Positions 53,003 to 61,366 of a DNA stretch of 64,000 nucleotides are shown piece by piece (within the stretch, counting starts at the first letter, position 1; each line of letters begins with the position of its first letter). The stretch is from an uncultured Pelagibacteraceae bacterium (lineage in GTDB: Bacteria > Pseudomonadota > Alphaproteobacteria > Pelagibacterales > Pelagibacteraceae). Below the pieces are notes generated by a model that was not told the DNA's origin, did no database searches, and worked only from the letters and a program-made list of their open reading frames with translations. Position numbers and translations under genes: made by a program. Where the stretch lies: NCBI GenBank assembly GCA_902635665.1, contig CACPOX010000001.1, forward strand, positions 82,118-146,117, written 5' to 3'.

Positions 53003-54130
53003 TTAATAACTTTTAAGATATTTTAATCTTCCAATTATTTCATCTCTATCCATGTAATAGCCTTGGAGATGTCTATGACCAGAATTAGGATCAAACTCTG
53101 TTCTTCCATGAAGTAATCTTCTATTGTTAAATGAAAAAATATCACCTGGCTCAAGTCTAAAATTAATTTGAAATTTAGCGTCATGTAATAGATTTCCAAA
53201 ACGATGATGAGCTTTATAAACTGAGTCCATTATATCTGGATGACAATCAAGAGCATCTAGTGTTGCAATACTATAACGAATATCATTGTAATCTCCGTCT
53301 TTAGTCAGTGATATTGCTGTTCCATAAACACTTCGGACTGCTTCTTGGGTGTAGTCTTTATCTCTAAATTTAAGTGGAGTATTTACCAATATATCAAAAG
53401 TATCTTTTTCGTTATTTTTTAAATAATCTGCTACAGCAAATGCATCTACAGCTGATGAGTCGCCACCCTTTGCTGAATTTATTAAACAGTGTAAAAATTG
53501 GTAACCAGGTGGATTTTCAAACCAAGGCAAATCCATATGGTTTCTTAAAGCATGAGCTGTATATGCAGAATTATTTGGTTTTGGAATATTAATTACTTCA
53601 AAAGGTGTTTTAAAAAAAGTTTCTCGAGTATGACTTATACGGTTTAAAACTTTTAATGCAGAATTTTTTTCTACTGGAGCGTTTTTAACAATAGCTATTC
53701 CAGTATAATGTAAAAGCTCTAACCATTTAATTAAACCATCATCAGAGTTTATAATTTCATTATGATCAATATGAATAGATTTTAAGTTATTTTCTAAAGA
53801 ACTATCCCAAAGTTTATAAGGTGAGACATACTTTTGTTTATTTTTTAAAGTATAACAGTTTTCTCTTAACCATTTTGGATCGTAATAACTTGTGTGATCC
53901 CCTTCGCTCCATTCAATTTCTAATTTTCCATCTGAACTTATAGAGTATTTTGTAGGGTTAATGTTTTGTGAGACTTCCAAGATATTAAACATTCTATGTC
54001 TTGAGTCTTTGTCATGAGCAGTTGGACAATTATCTCTTAGCCAAAGGTAATTAAACTTGCTTTCTTCACCATCATTCCAAATAACTTTTAAATATGTTGA
54101 ATTTTTTTCTAGTTTAGAAATTGAGCTCAC
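53003..54130 (-). CDS. Gamma-butyrobetaine hydroxylase-like Fe(II)/2-oxoglutarate dioxygenase
   Basis: A 375-residue GBBH-family oxygenase: a DUF971-like N-terminal domain (about 10-95) and a TauD-type catalytic domain. Iron ligands appear as H198-x-D200 (RNHMDLPW) and H341 (NRRLLHGRTEFD), with the 2-oxoglutarate Arg near R353. In human GBBH, C38, C40, C43 and H82 bind zinc; here the region reads RDNCPTAHDKD, keeping one Cys, and GDHTSYYDPKWL keeps the His, so the zinc site is partly lost. Likely reactions are gamma-butyrobetaine to carnitine, which the neighbours could process, or hydroxylation of a trimethylammonio-phosphonate as in TmpA. Divergent from the betaine transporter. Confidence 0.8.
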   Translation of the reverse strand: MSSISKLEKNSTYLKVIWNDGEESKFNYLWLRDNCPTAHDKDSRHRMFNILEVSQNINPTKYSISSDGKLEIEWSEGDHTSYYDPKWLRENCYTLKNKQKYVSPYKLWDSSLENNLKSIHIDHNEIINSDDGLIKWLELLHYTGIAIVKNAPVEKNSALKVLNRISHTRETFFKTPFEVINIPKPNNSAYTAHALRNHMDLPWFENPPGYQFLHCLINSAKGGDSSAVDAFAVADYLKNNEKDTFDILVNTPLKFRDKDYTQEAVRSVYGTAISLTKDGDYNDIRYSIATLDALDCHPDIMDSVYKAHHRFGNLLHDAKFQINFRLEPGDIFSFNNRRLLHGRTEFDPNSGHRHLQGYYMDRDEIIGRLKYLKSY

Positions 54131-54261
54131 ACTTAATTTTTATATAAAAGAGTAATCAAATCAACTCAATTAATAGTTGTATTCATAATTCAAAGCTTGT
54201 TTTTTATCTACATTCATTATTAAATCTCTGAATTAAAACTTAACCTTAAGGAGATAATTTA

Positions 54262-55278
54262 ATGAAGTTTTTAAAGAGATTAACAATCTCAATTTTCCTA
54301 CTATCATCTTTGATTGTAAGTAATGCAAACGCTGGTGATTGTAAGGCAAGATTGGGAGATTTTGACTGGAGTAGTGCAAACATCCATACAGCTATCACTA
54401 CCTTCATCCTTGAAAAAGGATACGGGTGTGAAGTTTCTGTAACTAAAGGAAGTACTACCCCAATAATGGCTGCTCATTACGACGGTCAATTAGATGTTAT
54501 TACTGAAGTTTGGTATGACAACATTATTGCTAATTACGAGCCACATGAAAAGGCTGGTACTATTATTAATATTGGAGTTAACACACCAGACTCTCAACAA
54601 GCATTCTATGTAGATAAAACAACAGCTGATAAATACAATTTGAAATCAGTTGATGATATGAAAGATCCAAAAATTGCAGCTTTATTTAAAGATCCAGAAG
54701 ATCCTTCAAAAGGAAGAATGACTAGCTGTATATCTGGTTGGACTTGTTATACTGTAAACTTGGTTAAGCAAATAGAATATGGTTTAGACAAATACTATAC
54801 TAACTTTGACCCAGGTTCAGGTGGAGCATTAGATGCTGCTATTGCAGGAGCTTTTGCCAAGAAAAAACCAATCTTTACATATTACTGGGCACCAACTGGT
54901 TTAATGGGTAAAGTTGACCTTGTTAGACTTACAGAACCAAAATTTGATTCTGATTGTTGGAACTCTATGTCCGCAGTTGTTGAAGATATTAAAGCAAACG
55001 GACCAGATGCTTACAAGAAAAGCTGTGCATGTGAATATAGAGATATGGCTTTGACAAAATCTGTTTTAACTGATTGGGCGAAAGCTAATCCTAAAGAAAC
55101 TGATTTCTTAAAGAAATATACTATTCCAACAGCTACAGTTAACAAAATGTTAGCTTTTTACGAAGATGAGTCAGATGGTGATATGGAACTTACCGCGATG
55201 CACTTCTTAAAAAATGAAAGCATGTGGAAAGATTGGGTACCTGCAGACGTTGCTAAAAAAGTTAGCGCCGCTCTATAA
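54262..55278 (+). CDS. proX: Quaternary-amine ABC transporter substrate-binding protein
   Basis: A 338-residue OpuAC-domain protein. The signal peptide is MKFLKRLTISIFLLSSLIVSNANA; the mature protein begins GDCKARLGDFDWSSANIHTAITTFILEKGYGCEVSVTKGSTTPIMAAHYDGQLDVITEVWYDN. Trp/Tyr-rich spots (GDFDWSS, EVWYDNI, SGWTCYT, YYWAPTGLMG, SDCWNSM) could hold a trimethylammonium group, and several Cys pairs suggest disulfides. Given the carnitine and butyrobetaine genes around it, carnitine, gamma-butyrobetaine, choline or glycine betaine are candidates. Good SD (AAGGAG). A UUCG-loop terminator follows. Confidence 0.88.
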   Translation: MKFLKRLTISIFLLSSLIVSNANAGDCKARLGDFDWSSANIHTAITTFILEKGYGCEVSVTKGSTTPIMAAHYDGQLDVITEVWYDNIIANYEPHEKAGTIINIGVNTPDSQQAFYVDKTTADKYNLKSVDDMKDPKIAALFKDPEDPSKGRMTSCISGWTCYTVNLVKQIEYGLDKYYTNFDPGSGGALDAAIAGAFAKKKPIFTYYWAPTGLMGKVDLVRLTEPKFDSDCWNSMSAVVEDIKANGPDAYKKSCACEYRDMALTKSVLTDWAKANPKETDFLKKYTIPTATVNKMLAFYEDESDGDMELTAMHFLKNESMWKDWVPADVAKKVSAAL

Positions 55279-55301
55279 TCCAATATCTTAAATAATTTAT
55301 G

Positions 55302-55323
55302 AAAGAGCCCTTCGGGGCTCTTT
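55302..55323 (+). terminator. Intrinsic terminator with UUCG tetraloop after proX
   Basis: A 9-bp stem AAAGAGCCC / GGGCTCTTT closed by TTCG, an extra-stable tetraloop, then CTTT. It lies 23 bases after the proX stop and 19 bases before the permease start. Confidence 0.9.
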
Positions 55324-55342
55324 CTTTAACTAAATTTAAATT

Positions 55343-56374
55343 ATGGAAGCATTAAAGAAAAATAAAAAAATAATTTTTAATATTGGTTTGCTCGTTGTCT
55401 TTGTGTGGTTATTAATAACTAGCTATTCTCAATCAAAAAGAAAACCAGATAATATTGGAGAATTATTAAACGATTTTTCTTGGTTAGGAGGTAAATGGCC
55501 AAAGTGGTTAGATTTACCATTAATGAATTGGATCAACGTTGGTTTTAAAACACTTAATGAAAAATATGGATACATATTTGAAGCTATTAATAATGTTCTT
55601 TTGTATATGTTGATGTTAGTAAAAAACTTTTTAATTCAAGCTCCATGGCCATTAGTCATACTTGGTGTGGTAGTTCTAACCTATTTTGCAAGTGGTAGAA
55701 AAGTTGGAACAACAGTATTTGTAGGATTTTGTACTTTTTTTATAGGTTTTCTTCACCCAATATTTTGGCAAAAAGCAATTGAAACAACTGCGATAATGTT
55801 AATTGGAATATTTCTTTGTGTTATTGCGGGCATTCCATTGGGGATAGCAATGGCAAGAAGCGTAAGAACAAGAAATATAATTTTGCCAGTTTTAGATTTA
55901 ATGCAAACTATTCCAAGTTTCTGTTACCTAATTCCAGGTATTATGTTGTTTGGCTTAGGTGCGGTTCCAGCAATTATAGCCACATTTATTTATGCGGTTC
56001 CTCCTCTAGTTAGACTAACAGATTTAGGAATTAGGCTTGTTGATACTGAGGTTATTGAAGCTGCAGATGCATTTGGTGCAAGTAAAAAACAAAAACTATG
56101 GGGGGTGCAAATGCCATTAGCATTACCAAATATAATGCAAGGTATTAATCAGTGTACAATGATGGCATTAGCTATGGTAGTTATTGCATCGATGATAGGT
56201 ACTAGAGGTTTAGGGGATGAGGTTTTGCTTGGTCTTCAACAATTAAATGTAGGAAGGGCTGCGGAGGCAGGAATTGCAATTGTACTTTTGGCAATAGTTC
56301 TTGATAGGATAACCCAATCTTATGGAGAAACACTACAAGAGAGAACAGCACCAAATACAAAGAAAGGTAAATAA
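55343..56374 (+). CDS. proW: Quaternary-amine ABC transporter permease
   Basis: A 343-residue ProW-type permease. It has an N-terminal helix (IIFNIGLLVVFVWLLITSYS), a soluble segment, then the membrane domain with VLDLMQTIPSFCYLIPGIMLFGLGAVPAIIATFIYAVPPLVRLTDLGIRLVDTEVIEAADAFGASKKQKLWGVQMPLALPNIMQGINQ, which holds the coupling loop. Unlike the partial permease at the left edge, it has a single permease domain. It overlaps the ATPase by one base. Confidence 0.92.
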   Translation: MEALKKNKKIIFNIGLLVVFVWLLITSYSQSKRKPDNIGELLNDFSWLGGKWPKWLDLPLMNWINVGFKTLNEKYGYIFEAINNVLLYMLMLVKNFLIQAPWPLVILGVVVLTYFASGRKVGTTVFVGFCTFFIGFLHPIFWQKAIETTAIMLIGIFLCVIAGIPLGIAMARSVRTRNIILPVLDLMQTIPSFCYLIPGIMLFGLGAVPAIIATFIYAVPPLVRLTDLGIRLVDTEVIEAADAFGASKKQKLWGVQMPLALPNIMQGINQCTMMALAMVVIASMIGTRGLGDEVLLGLQQLNVGRAAEAGIAIVLLAIVLDRITQSYGETLQERTAPNTKKGK

Positions 56375-57399
56375 TGTCTAAAATTGAGATTAATAATGTT
56401 TATAAAATCTTTGGTAACAACCCTCAATCAGTTATGCCAATGGTAAAGAATGGTGCAAATAAAGAAGAAGTGTTAGAACAAACTGGTCATACAGTTGGTC
56501 TTGATAATGTTTCATTAAAAATAGAAGAAGGTGAAACTTTTGTTTGTATGGGTTTGTCTGGCTCAGGAAAATCAACTCTAATTAGACATTTAAATAGATT
56601 AATCGATCCTACAGACGGTGAAATAATCGTAGAAGGAAATAATGTTATGTCTTTCAACAAAGAACAATTGATAGATTTTAGAAGACATAAGATGAGTATG
56701 GTTTTTCAAAGGTTTGGTTTGTTTCCACATAAAACAGTTATTCAAAATGTAGGGTATGGATTAGAAATGCAAGGAAAACCATTGGAACAAATAAACAAAA
56801 CCGCTATGGAAAAAATTGAAGCAGTTGGTTTAAATGGTTTTGAAAATCAATTTCCAAATCAATTATCAGGTGGTATGCAACAGCGCGTTGGTCTTGCAAG
56901 AGCTTTAGCAACTGATAGTGATATAATGTTAATGGATGAGGCTTTTAGTGCATTAGACCCATTAATAAGAAGTGATATGCAAAAACAGTTACTAGATCTT
57001 CAATCAGAATTAAAAAAAACTATTGTATTTATTACTCATGACTTAGATGAATCTTTGAGACTAGGAGACCATATTGGTATATTGAATGCTGGAAAATTAG
57101 TTCAAGTTGGAACCCCGGTTGATATCATTATGAACCCAGCAGACGATTATGTTAAAGCTTTTGTTAAAGATGTTAACAGGGCAAAAGTAATTAAAGCTAA
57201 AATTATAATGAAAAGTGTTAATGAAGCTAACGATATAGATAAATCTAACTTAATTAAAGTTAATGAAGATCAATTTATTGAAGAGTTTTTACCTCAAATT
57301 GTATGCTCTAATTCTAATTGTGAAGTGGTTGACAAAAGTGGAAATGTTAAAGGTTATATATCTAATAAAGAATTACAGACATCATTAACAAAATCATAA
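56374..57399 (+). CDS. proV: Quaternary-amine ABC transporter ATP-binding protein
   Basis: A 341-residue ProV-type ATPase with the N-terminal extension YKIFGNNPQSVMPMVKNGANKEEVLEQTGHTVGLDNVSL. Walker A GLSGSGKST, Q-loop MVFQRFGLFPHKTV, signature QLSGGMQQRVGLARALA, Walker B IMLMDEAFSALDPL and switch FITHDLDESLRLGD. A CBS-like tail (CEVVDKSGNVKGYISNKELQ) may sense ionic conditions. It is 3 bases from the SDR gene, tying transport to catabolism. Confidence 0.93.
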   Translation: MSKIEINNVYKIFGNNPQSVMPMVKNGANKEEVLEQTGHTVGLDNVSLKIEEGETFVCMGLSGSGKSTLIRHLNRLIDPTDGEIIVEGNNVMSFNKEQLIDFRRHKMSMVFQRFGLFPHKTVIQNVGYGLEMQGKPLEQINKTAMEKIEAVGLNGFENQFPNQLSGGMQQRVGLARALATDSDIMLMDEAFSALDPLIRSDMQKQLLDLQSELKKTIVFITHDLDESLRLGDHIGILNAGKLVQVGTPVDIIMNPADDYVKAFVKDVNRAKVIKAKIIMKSVNEANDIDKSNLIKVNEDQFIEEFLPQIVCSNSNCEVVDKSGNVKGYISNKELQTSLTKS

Positions 57400-57402
57400 T
57401 TA

Positions 57403-58191
57403 ATGGTTAACAAATCATTAAAAAATAAAAAAATTATAATTTCTGCAGGTGCATCTGGAATAGGTTTAGCAACAGCTAAGGTTTGTCTTTCTCGTGGAGC
57501 ATACGTTTATCTTTGTGATATTGATAATAAATCTCTAAATAAATTAAATAAACATCCTCTTATAAATAAGAGGCTGTTTAAATATAATTGCGATGCATCT
57601 GACGAAAGCCAGGTGTTGGATTTATTTAAAAAAATAATTAAAAAAACGAAAAAAATTGATGCTTTGATAAATAATGTTGGAGTTGCTGGACCAACTGGAT
57701 CACTAGAAAAACTAAAGTCTAAAGATTGGGAAAGAACTATTCAGATAGATGTTAATAGTCATTTTTATTTTACTAAGAAAGCTATACCTTTAATTAAAAA
57801 GTCTAGAAATGGATCAATAATAAATATTTCATCAACTGCTGGAATACTTGGATTTCCTTTAAGATCACCTTACGCAGCAAGTAAATGGGCAATTATTGGA
57901 ATTACTAAAACTCTCGCAATGGAACTCGGAAAATACAATATAAGAGTTAATGCAATCTGCCCTGGTTCAATTAAAGGTGAAAGAATGAAAAGAGTGATAA
58001 GAGATAAAGCAAAATTTACAAAAGTTTCATCAAAAAAAATTGAAAAAGATTTTATTTCAATGAGTTCTATGAAAAAATGGATTCTTGAAGAAGATATAGG
58101 AAAGATGTGTGCATTTTTGATTTCAGAAGATTCAAGTAAGGTTTCAGGACAAGTAATTTCTGTAGATGGTCACACAGAAAGAAATGATTAG
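57403..58191 (+). CDS. Short-chain dehydrogenase/reductase
   Basis: A 262-residue classical SDR. Cofactor motif is KKIIISAGASGIGLATAKV (SAGASGIG in place of the usual TGGxxGIG), then LINNVGVAGPTG, catalytic Ser in IINISSTAGILG and YAASK. The C-terminus SKVSGQVISVDGHTERND is typical. It may act on a hydroxyacyl or hydroxybetaine substrate, or as a 3-hydroxybutyrate dehydrogenase handling acetoacetate from dehydrocarnitine cleavage; none can be settled. It lies 3 bases after proV and converges on the carnitine dehydrogenase gene with a 1-base gap. Confidence 0.85.
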   Translation: MVNKSLKNKKIIISAGASGIGLATAKVCLSRGAYVYLCDIDNKSLNKLNKHPLINKRLFKYNCDASDESQVLDLFKKIIKKTKKIDALINNVGVAGPTGSLEKLKSKDWERTIQIDVNSHFYFTKKAIPLIKKSRNGSIINISSTAGILGFPLRSPYAASKWAIIGITKTLAMELGKYNIRVNAICPGSIKGERMKRVIRDKAKFTKVSSKKIEKDFISMSSMKKWILEEDIGKMCAFLISEDSSKVSGQVISVDGHTERND

Positions 58192-58192
58192 T

Positions 58193-59134
58193 TTACCTAA
58201 GTTTTTTTTCGTATTTCTTTCTTAACTTTTGAATATCAACCAAATACTGGTCTCTTATATTAGATATCATTGCAACCGATTTACCTTTAGCCTGTTTTGC
58301 TGTTCCTGAAATCAGTCTAGAAGATAATTTTTTTGATAGCTTAGGGGCCTTTAGTTTGGTCCATGGTAATTTTAAAGCAGGTCCAAATTGTTCTAACATA
58401 TGTTTCATTCCGGTTTTTCCTCCAGCAAGATGAAAGGTTAAAAATGTGCCCATCAAAGACCATCTTAATCCTGGGCCATCTTCAATTGCTCTATCCAATT
58501 CCTCTGTCGTTGCATAACCTTCATTGATAATATGTAGCCCCTCTCTCCATAAAGCCTCTTGTAATCTGTCAGACAAATATCCAGGTAATTCATTTTTAAC
58601 CATAATTGGATTCATAGAAATTGATTTGTAAAATTTTTTAGCTAAATTTAAATTTTTTTTTGAAGTTATCTTACCTGGAACAATTTCTACAGCAGGCAAT
58701 AAATATACAGGATTGAATGGATGTCCAATTATTCCCCTCTCTGGATTTTTACATTTTGAATAAATTCTAGTTGGCAACAAACCCGATGAGCTTGAAGCAA
58801 TTATTGAATTAGATTTTGCATATTTTCCAATAGTGCTAATCAATTTAGTTTTTAAAGAATAATTTTCAGTTGCACACTCCTGAATAAAATCTGCGTCTTT
58901 TAATGTTTGTTCTATTGAGGTAAAAAAATGAAAATTCTTTATATTTAATTTTTTTTTATTAAATAGTTTTTTTACAAATGGCCAAGTTCTTTTTATTTCA
59001 GATAATAATTTTTTTTTTAAGTTAATATCTTTATCAAATGCATAAACAATTTTGTTATGACTCAAACAACGTATAATCCATCCTGCTCCGATTACACCTG
59101 TTCCAATCACAGCAACTTTTTTAATATTTTGCAT
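58193..59134 (-). CDS. lcdH: L-carnitine 3-dehydrogenase-like (HAD family)
   Basis: A 313-residue NAD-dependent dehydrogenase. The Rossmann motif is KKVAVIGTGVIGAGWIIRCLSHNKIVYAFDKD; catalytic-His region IIGHPFNPVYLLPAVEIVPGKIT; then NELPGYLSDRLQEALWREGLHIINEGYATTEELDRAIEDGPGLRWSLMGTFLTFHLAGGKTGMKHMLEQFGPALKLPW, very like carnitine dehydrogenases. It oxidises carnitine to 3-dehydrocarnitine. Its coupling with the BKACE gene (one-base overlap) is the strongest support for carnitine rather than fatty hydroxyacyl-CoA substrates. Confidence 0.85.
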   Translation of the reverse strand: MQNIKKVAVIGTGVIGAGWIIRCLSHNKIVYAFDKDINLKKKLLSEIKRTWPFVKKLFNKKKLNIKNFHFFTSIEQTLKDADFIQECATENYSLKTKLISTIGKYAKSNSIIASSSSGLLPTRIYSKCKNPERGIIGHPFNPVYLLPAVEIVPGKITSKKNLNLAKKFYKSISMNPIMVKNELPGYLSDRLQEALWREGLHIINEGYATTEELDRAIEDGPGLRWSLMGTFLTFHLAGGKTGMKHMLEQFGPALKLPWTKLKAPKLSKKLSSRLISGTAKQAKGKSVAMISNIRDQYLVDIQKLRKKYEKKLR

Positions 59135-60021
59135 TACTTGTGTTTAACAAGTTTTAACTTCTCTCTTGTTTCTGAGGGTGTCATTGTTGATACACCTAGA
59201 TCTTCAACAATTCTAATTGCCTTATCAACTAATTGGGCATTTGTTGCCAGTTTTCCTTTAGATAAATATAAATTATCTTCTAAACCTACTCTAGGATTAC
59301 CGCCCATAATTACTGTTTGTGCTACAAATGGCATCTCATTTTTTGAAATTGCAAAGCCTGACCACACGCCTTCTTTTGGCATAATATCTTTCATAGCTTG
59401 CATTGCTAATGGAGTAGCTGGTGCTCCCCAAGGAATTCCTAAACACATTTGAAACATAGGCGGATCATCCAATAATCCTTCTTTATATAGTTGTGCACCA
59501 AACCACATATTGCCTAAATCAAACGCCTCGATTTCAGGTTTTACTTTAATTTCTTTCAATCTTTTTGCAGCTTTTCTTAAATCGTTTGGAGTATTAACGG
59601 TTATAACTGAACTATCACCAAAGTTTAAAGTTCCACAATCTAAAGTGCAAATCTCTGGTAAAAATTGCTCAGCATTTGCAATTCTTTCCATAACATTTGC
59701 CATATCAGTCATTGGTCCAAACTCTAATGGGTCTTTGCCTTGACCAATATCTAAATCTCCACCCATACCAGTTGTTAGATTCAAAATCACATCTGTATCA
59801 CTTGAACGAACTCTATCTACAACCTCTTTATATAATTCTAGCCTTCTACTTGGTGTTCCGTCCTCTTCTCTAACGTGAATATGTGCTATTGCAGCTCCAG
59901 CCTTCGCAGCTTCAATCGCTGCTGTTGCAATTTGTTCTGGTGTTTTTGGTAAATCTGGATGTTTACTTGCTGTATCTCCCGACCCAGTCACAGCACACGA
60001 TATGAATACCTTGTTGTTCAT
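59134..60021 (-). CDS. BKACE-family beta-keto acid cleavage enzyme, probable dehydrocarnitine cleavage
   Basis: A 295-residue DUF849/BKACE TIM barrel. Zinc-site and catalytic parts are ISCAVTGSGDTASKHPDLPKTPEQIA, AAIAHIHVREEDGTPSRR, ILNLTTGMGG, IEAFDLGNMWFGAQLYKEGLL and GGNPRVGLEDNLYLSKGKLA. BKACE enzymes condense a beta-keto acid with acetyl-CoA and split off acetoacetate; with 3-dehydrocarnitine the other product is betainyl-CoA. Pairing with carnitine dehydrogenase and a hotdog thioesterase on the other side of a 47-bp divergent promoter supports this substrate. Confidence 0.88.
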   Translation of the reverse strand: MNNKVFISCAVTGSGDTASKHPDLPKTPEQIATAAIEAAKAGAAIAHIHVREEDGTPSRRLELYKEVVDRVRSSDTDVILNLTTGMGGDLDIGQGKDPLEFGPMTDMANVMERIANAEQFLPEICTLDCGTLNFGDSSVITVNTPNDLRKAAKRLKEIKVKPEIEAFDLGNMWFGAQLYKEGLLDDPPMFQMCLGIPWGAPATPLAMQAMKDIMPKEGVWSGFAISKNEMPFVAQTVIMGGNPRVGLEDNLYLSKGKLATNAQLVDKAIRIVEDLGVSTMTPSETREKLKLVKHK

Positions 60022-60068
60022 TTTAAGTAAGATTTATACTATTATAAAAAGGACGAGGGAATAAAAAA

Positions 60069-60536
60069 ATGTCTTTTCATATAACAAACCAAAGAATCAA
60101 AAAAGAATGGACCGATTACAATAATCACATGAACATGGCTTACTATGTCCTAGTTTTTGATCAGACTTGGGAGATAATTCTTGAAAAATTTAAGATGGGT
60201 GAAAAATCTGCAAAGAATACTCAAAGGAGTACTATGGTTGTTGAAACCCATACTACATATGATGGTGAAGTTAAAGAGGGAGATGAAGTTGAAATCGTTT
60301 TAACTTTTTTTGATCATGATAGAAAGAGATTACATTTCAAGATGGAAATGATTGAAAAATCATCAAAAAAATTATCAGCAACTATTGAAATGTTGGCGCT
60401 TTATATTGACCTTAGTAAAAGAAAAGTTACAGAATTTGAAGATGAAAAAATTAAAATTATGGATGATTTTATAAATGAAAATAAAAATGAATTTAATTCT
60501 GATAATTTATACATTATTGGAAAACTTAAAAAATGA
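60069..60536 (+). CDS. Hotdog thioesterase, probable betainyl-CoA thioesterase
   Basis: A 155-residue hotdog-fold protein. The N-terminal TDYNNHMNMAYYVLVFDQTWEIILEKF fits the 4-hydroxybenzoyl-CoA thioesterase pattern (D-x-N-x-H-x-N-x-x-Y), then TMVVETHTTYDGEVKEGDEVEIVLTFFDHDRKRLHFKMEM. In Sinorhizobium a betainyl-CoA thioesterase is fused to carnitine dehydrogenase; here they are separate but adjacent, and this would release glycine betaine. SD GGACGAGGG. The 3' end overlaps the TauD-type gene by 4 bases. Confidence 0.8.
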   Translation: MSFHITNQRIKKEWTDYNNHMNMAYYVLVFDQTWEIILEKFKMGEKSAKNTQRSTMVVETHTTYDGEVKEGDEVEIVLTFFDHDRKRLHFKMEMIEKSSKKLSATIEMLALYIDLSKRKVTEFEDEKIKIMDDFINENKNEFNSDNLYIIGKLKK

Positions 60537-61363
60537 TTGATGTAAAATTATTATCAGGAGCATTAGGTGCTGAAATAAGTGGAATTGACTTGACTGACGT
60601 TTCAGATGAAAATTTTAAAACAATTAATAACCTCTTATTAGAACACAAAGTTATATTTTTTCGAAATCAACCTTTGACTTCAGAACAACATGTTGCTCTA
60701 GCTTCAAAATTTGGACCATTAGAAACACATGCTTATGTTAGAGGTCTAAGTGATTTCCCTGAAATAATAAGAATAATAAAAAAACCTGAAGAAAAAACAC
60801 AATGGGGTGAAGGTTGGCATTCAGATGTTAGCTATAACGAAAAACCAACTAAAGCTGTAATTTTAAAATCAATTAAAATTCCACCAGTTGGAGGAGATAC
60901 AGTTTTCTCGAACATGGAACTTGCATGGGAGACCCTAGAAGAAGAGATAAAAAATAAAATCAAAAATAAAAAAGCAGTTCATTCCTCGCTAGGAGGCGGG
61001 TTTTTCCTTGATAAATATAAAGCAATGCAAAGTAATGGAAATATGGATGAATACTCAAACACTCACCCAATTTTAAGAACTCATCCAGAAACAGGTAAAA
61101 AAATTCTTTTTGTAAATTGGACTTACACAAAAGAAATTGTTGGTATGGAAAAAGAAGAAAGTAAAGAGATATTAAATTATTTATTTGAACATCAGGCAAG
61201 ATTAGATCTTACTTGTAGATTTAAATGGACCGAAAATGCAATAGCTATTTGGGATAATAGAAGTGTTCAGCATTATGCAATTGCTGATTTTTATCCAAAT
61301 AAAGGGCTTGGTTTTGAAAGAGTAATGGATCGTATAGCTGTTGAAGGAGATCATCCGCAATAA
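60533..61363 (+). CDS. TauD/TfdA-family Fe(II)/2-oxoglutarate dioxygenase
   Basis: A 276-residue single-domain dioxygenase. Iron ligands H96-x-D98 (GEGWHSDVSYNEKPTKAVIL) and H247 (IWDNRSVQHYAIADF), with the 2-oxoglutarate Arg near R263 (FERVMDRI). The usual family substrates are taurine, 2,4-D and other small acids; substrate cannot be read from sequence. It overlaps the thioesterase gene by 4 bases and sits 3 bases before a PhnZ-like oxygenase. In known phosphonate pathways such a dioxygenase hydroxylates the alpha carbon before the PhnZ partner cleaves the C-P bond. Confidence 0.87.
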   Translation: MIDVKLLSGALGAEISGIDLTDVSDENFKTINNLLLEHKVIFFRNQPLTSEQHVALASKFGPLETHAYVRGLSDFPEIIRIIKKPEEKTQWGEGWHSDVSYNEKPTKAVILKSIKIPPVGGDTVFSNMELAWETLEEEIKNKIKNKKAVHSSLGGGFFLDKYKAMQSNGNMDEYSNTHPILRTHPETGKKILFVNWTYTKEIVGMEKEESKEILNYLFEHQARLDLTCRFKWTENAIAIWDNRSVQHYAIADFYPNKGLGFERVMDRIAVEGDHPQ

Positions 61364-61366
61364 TAA

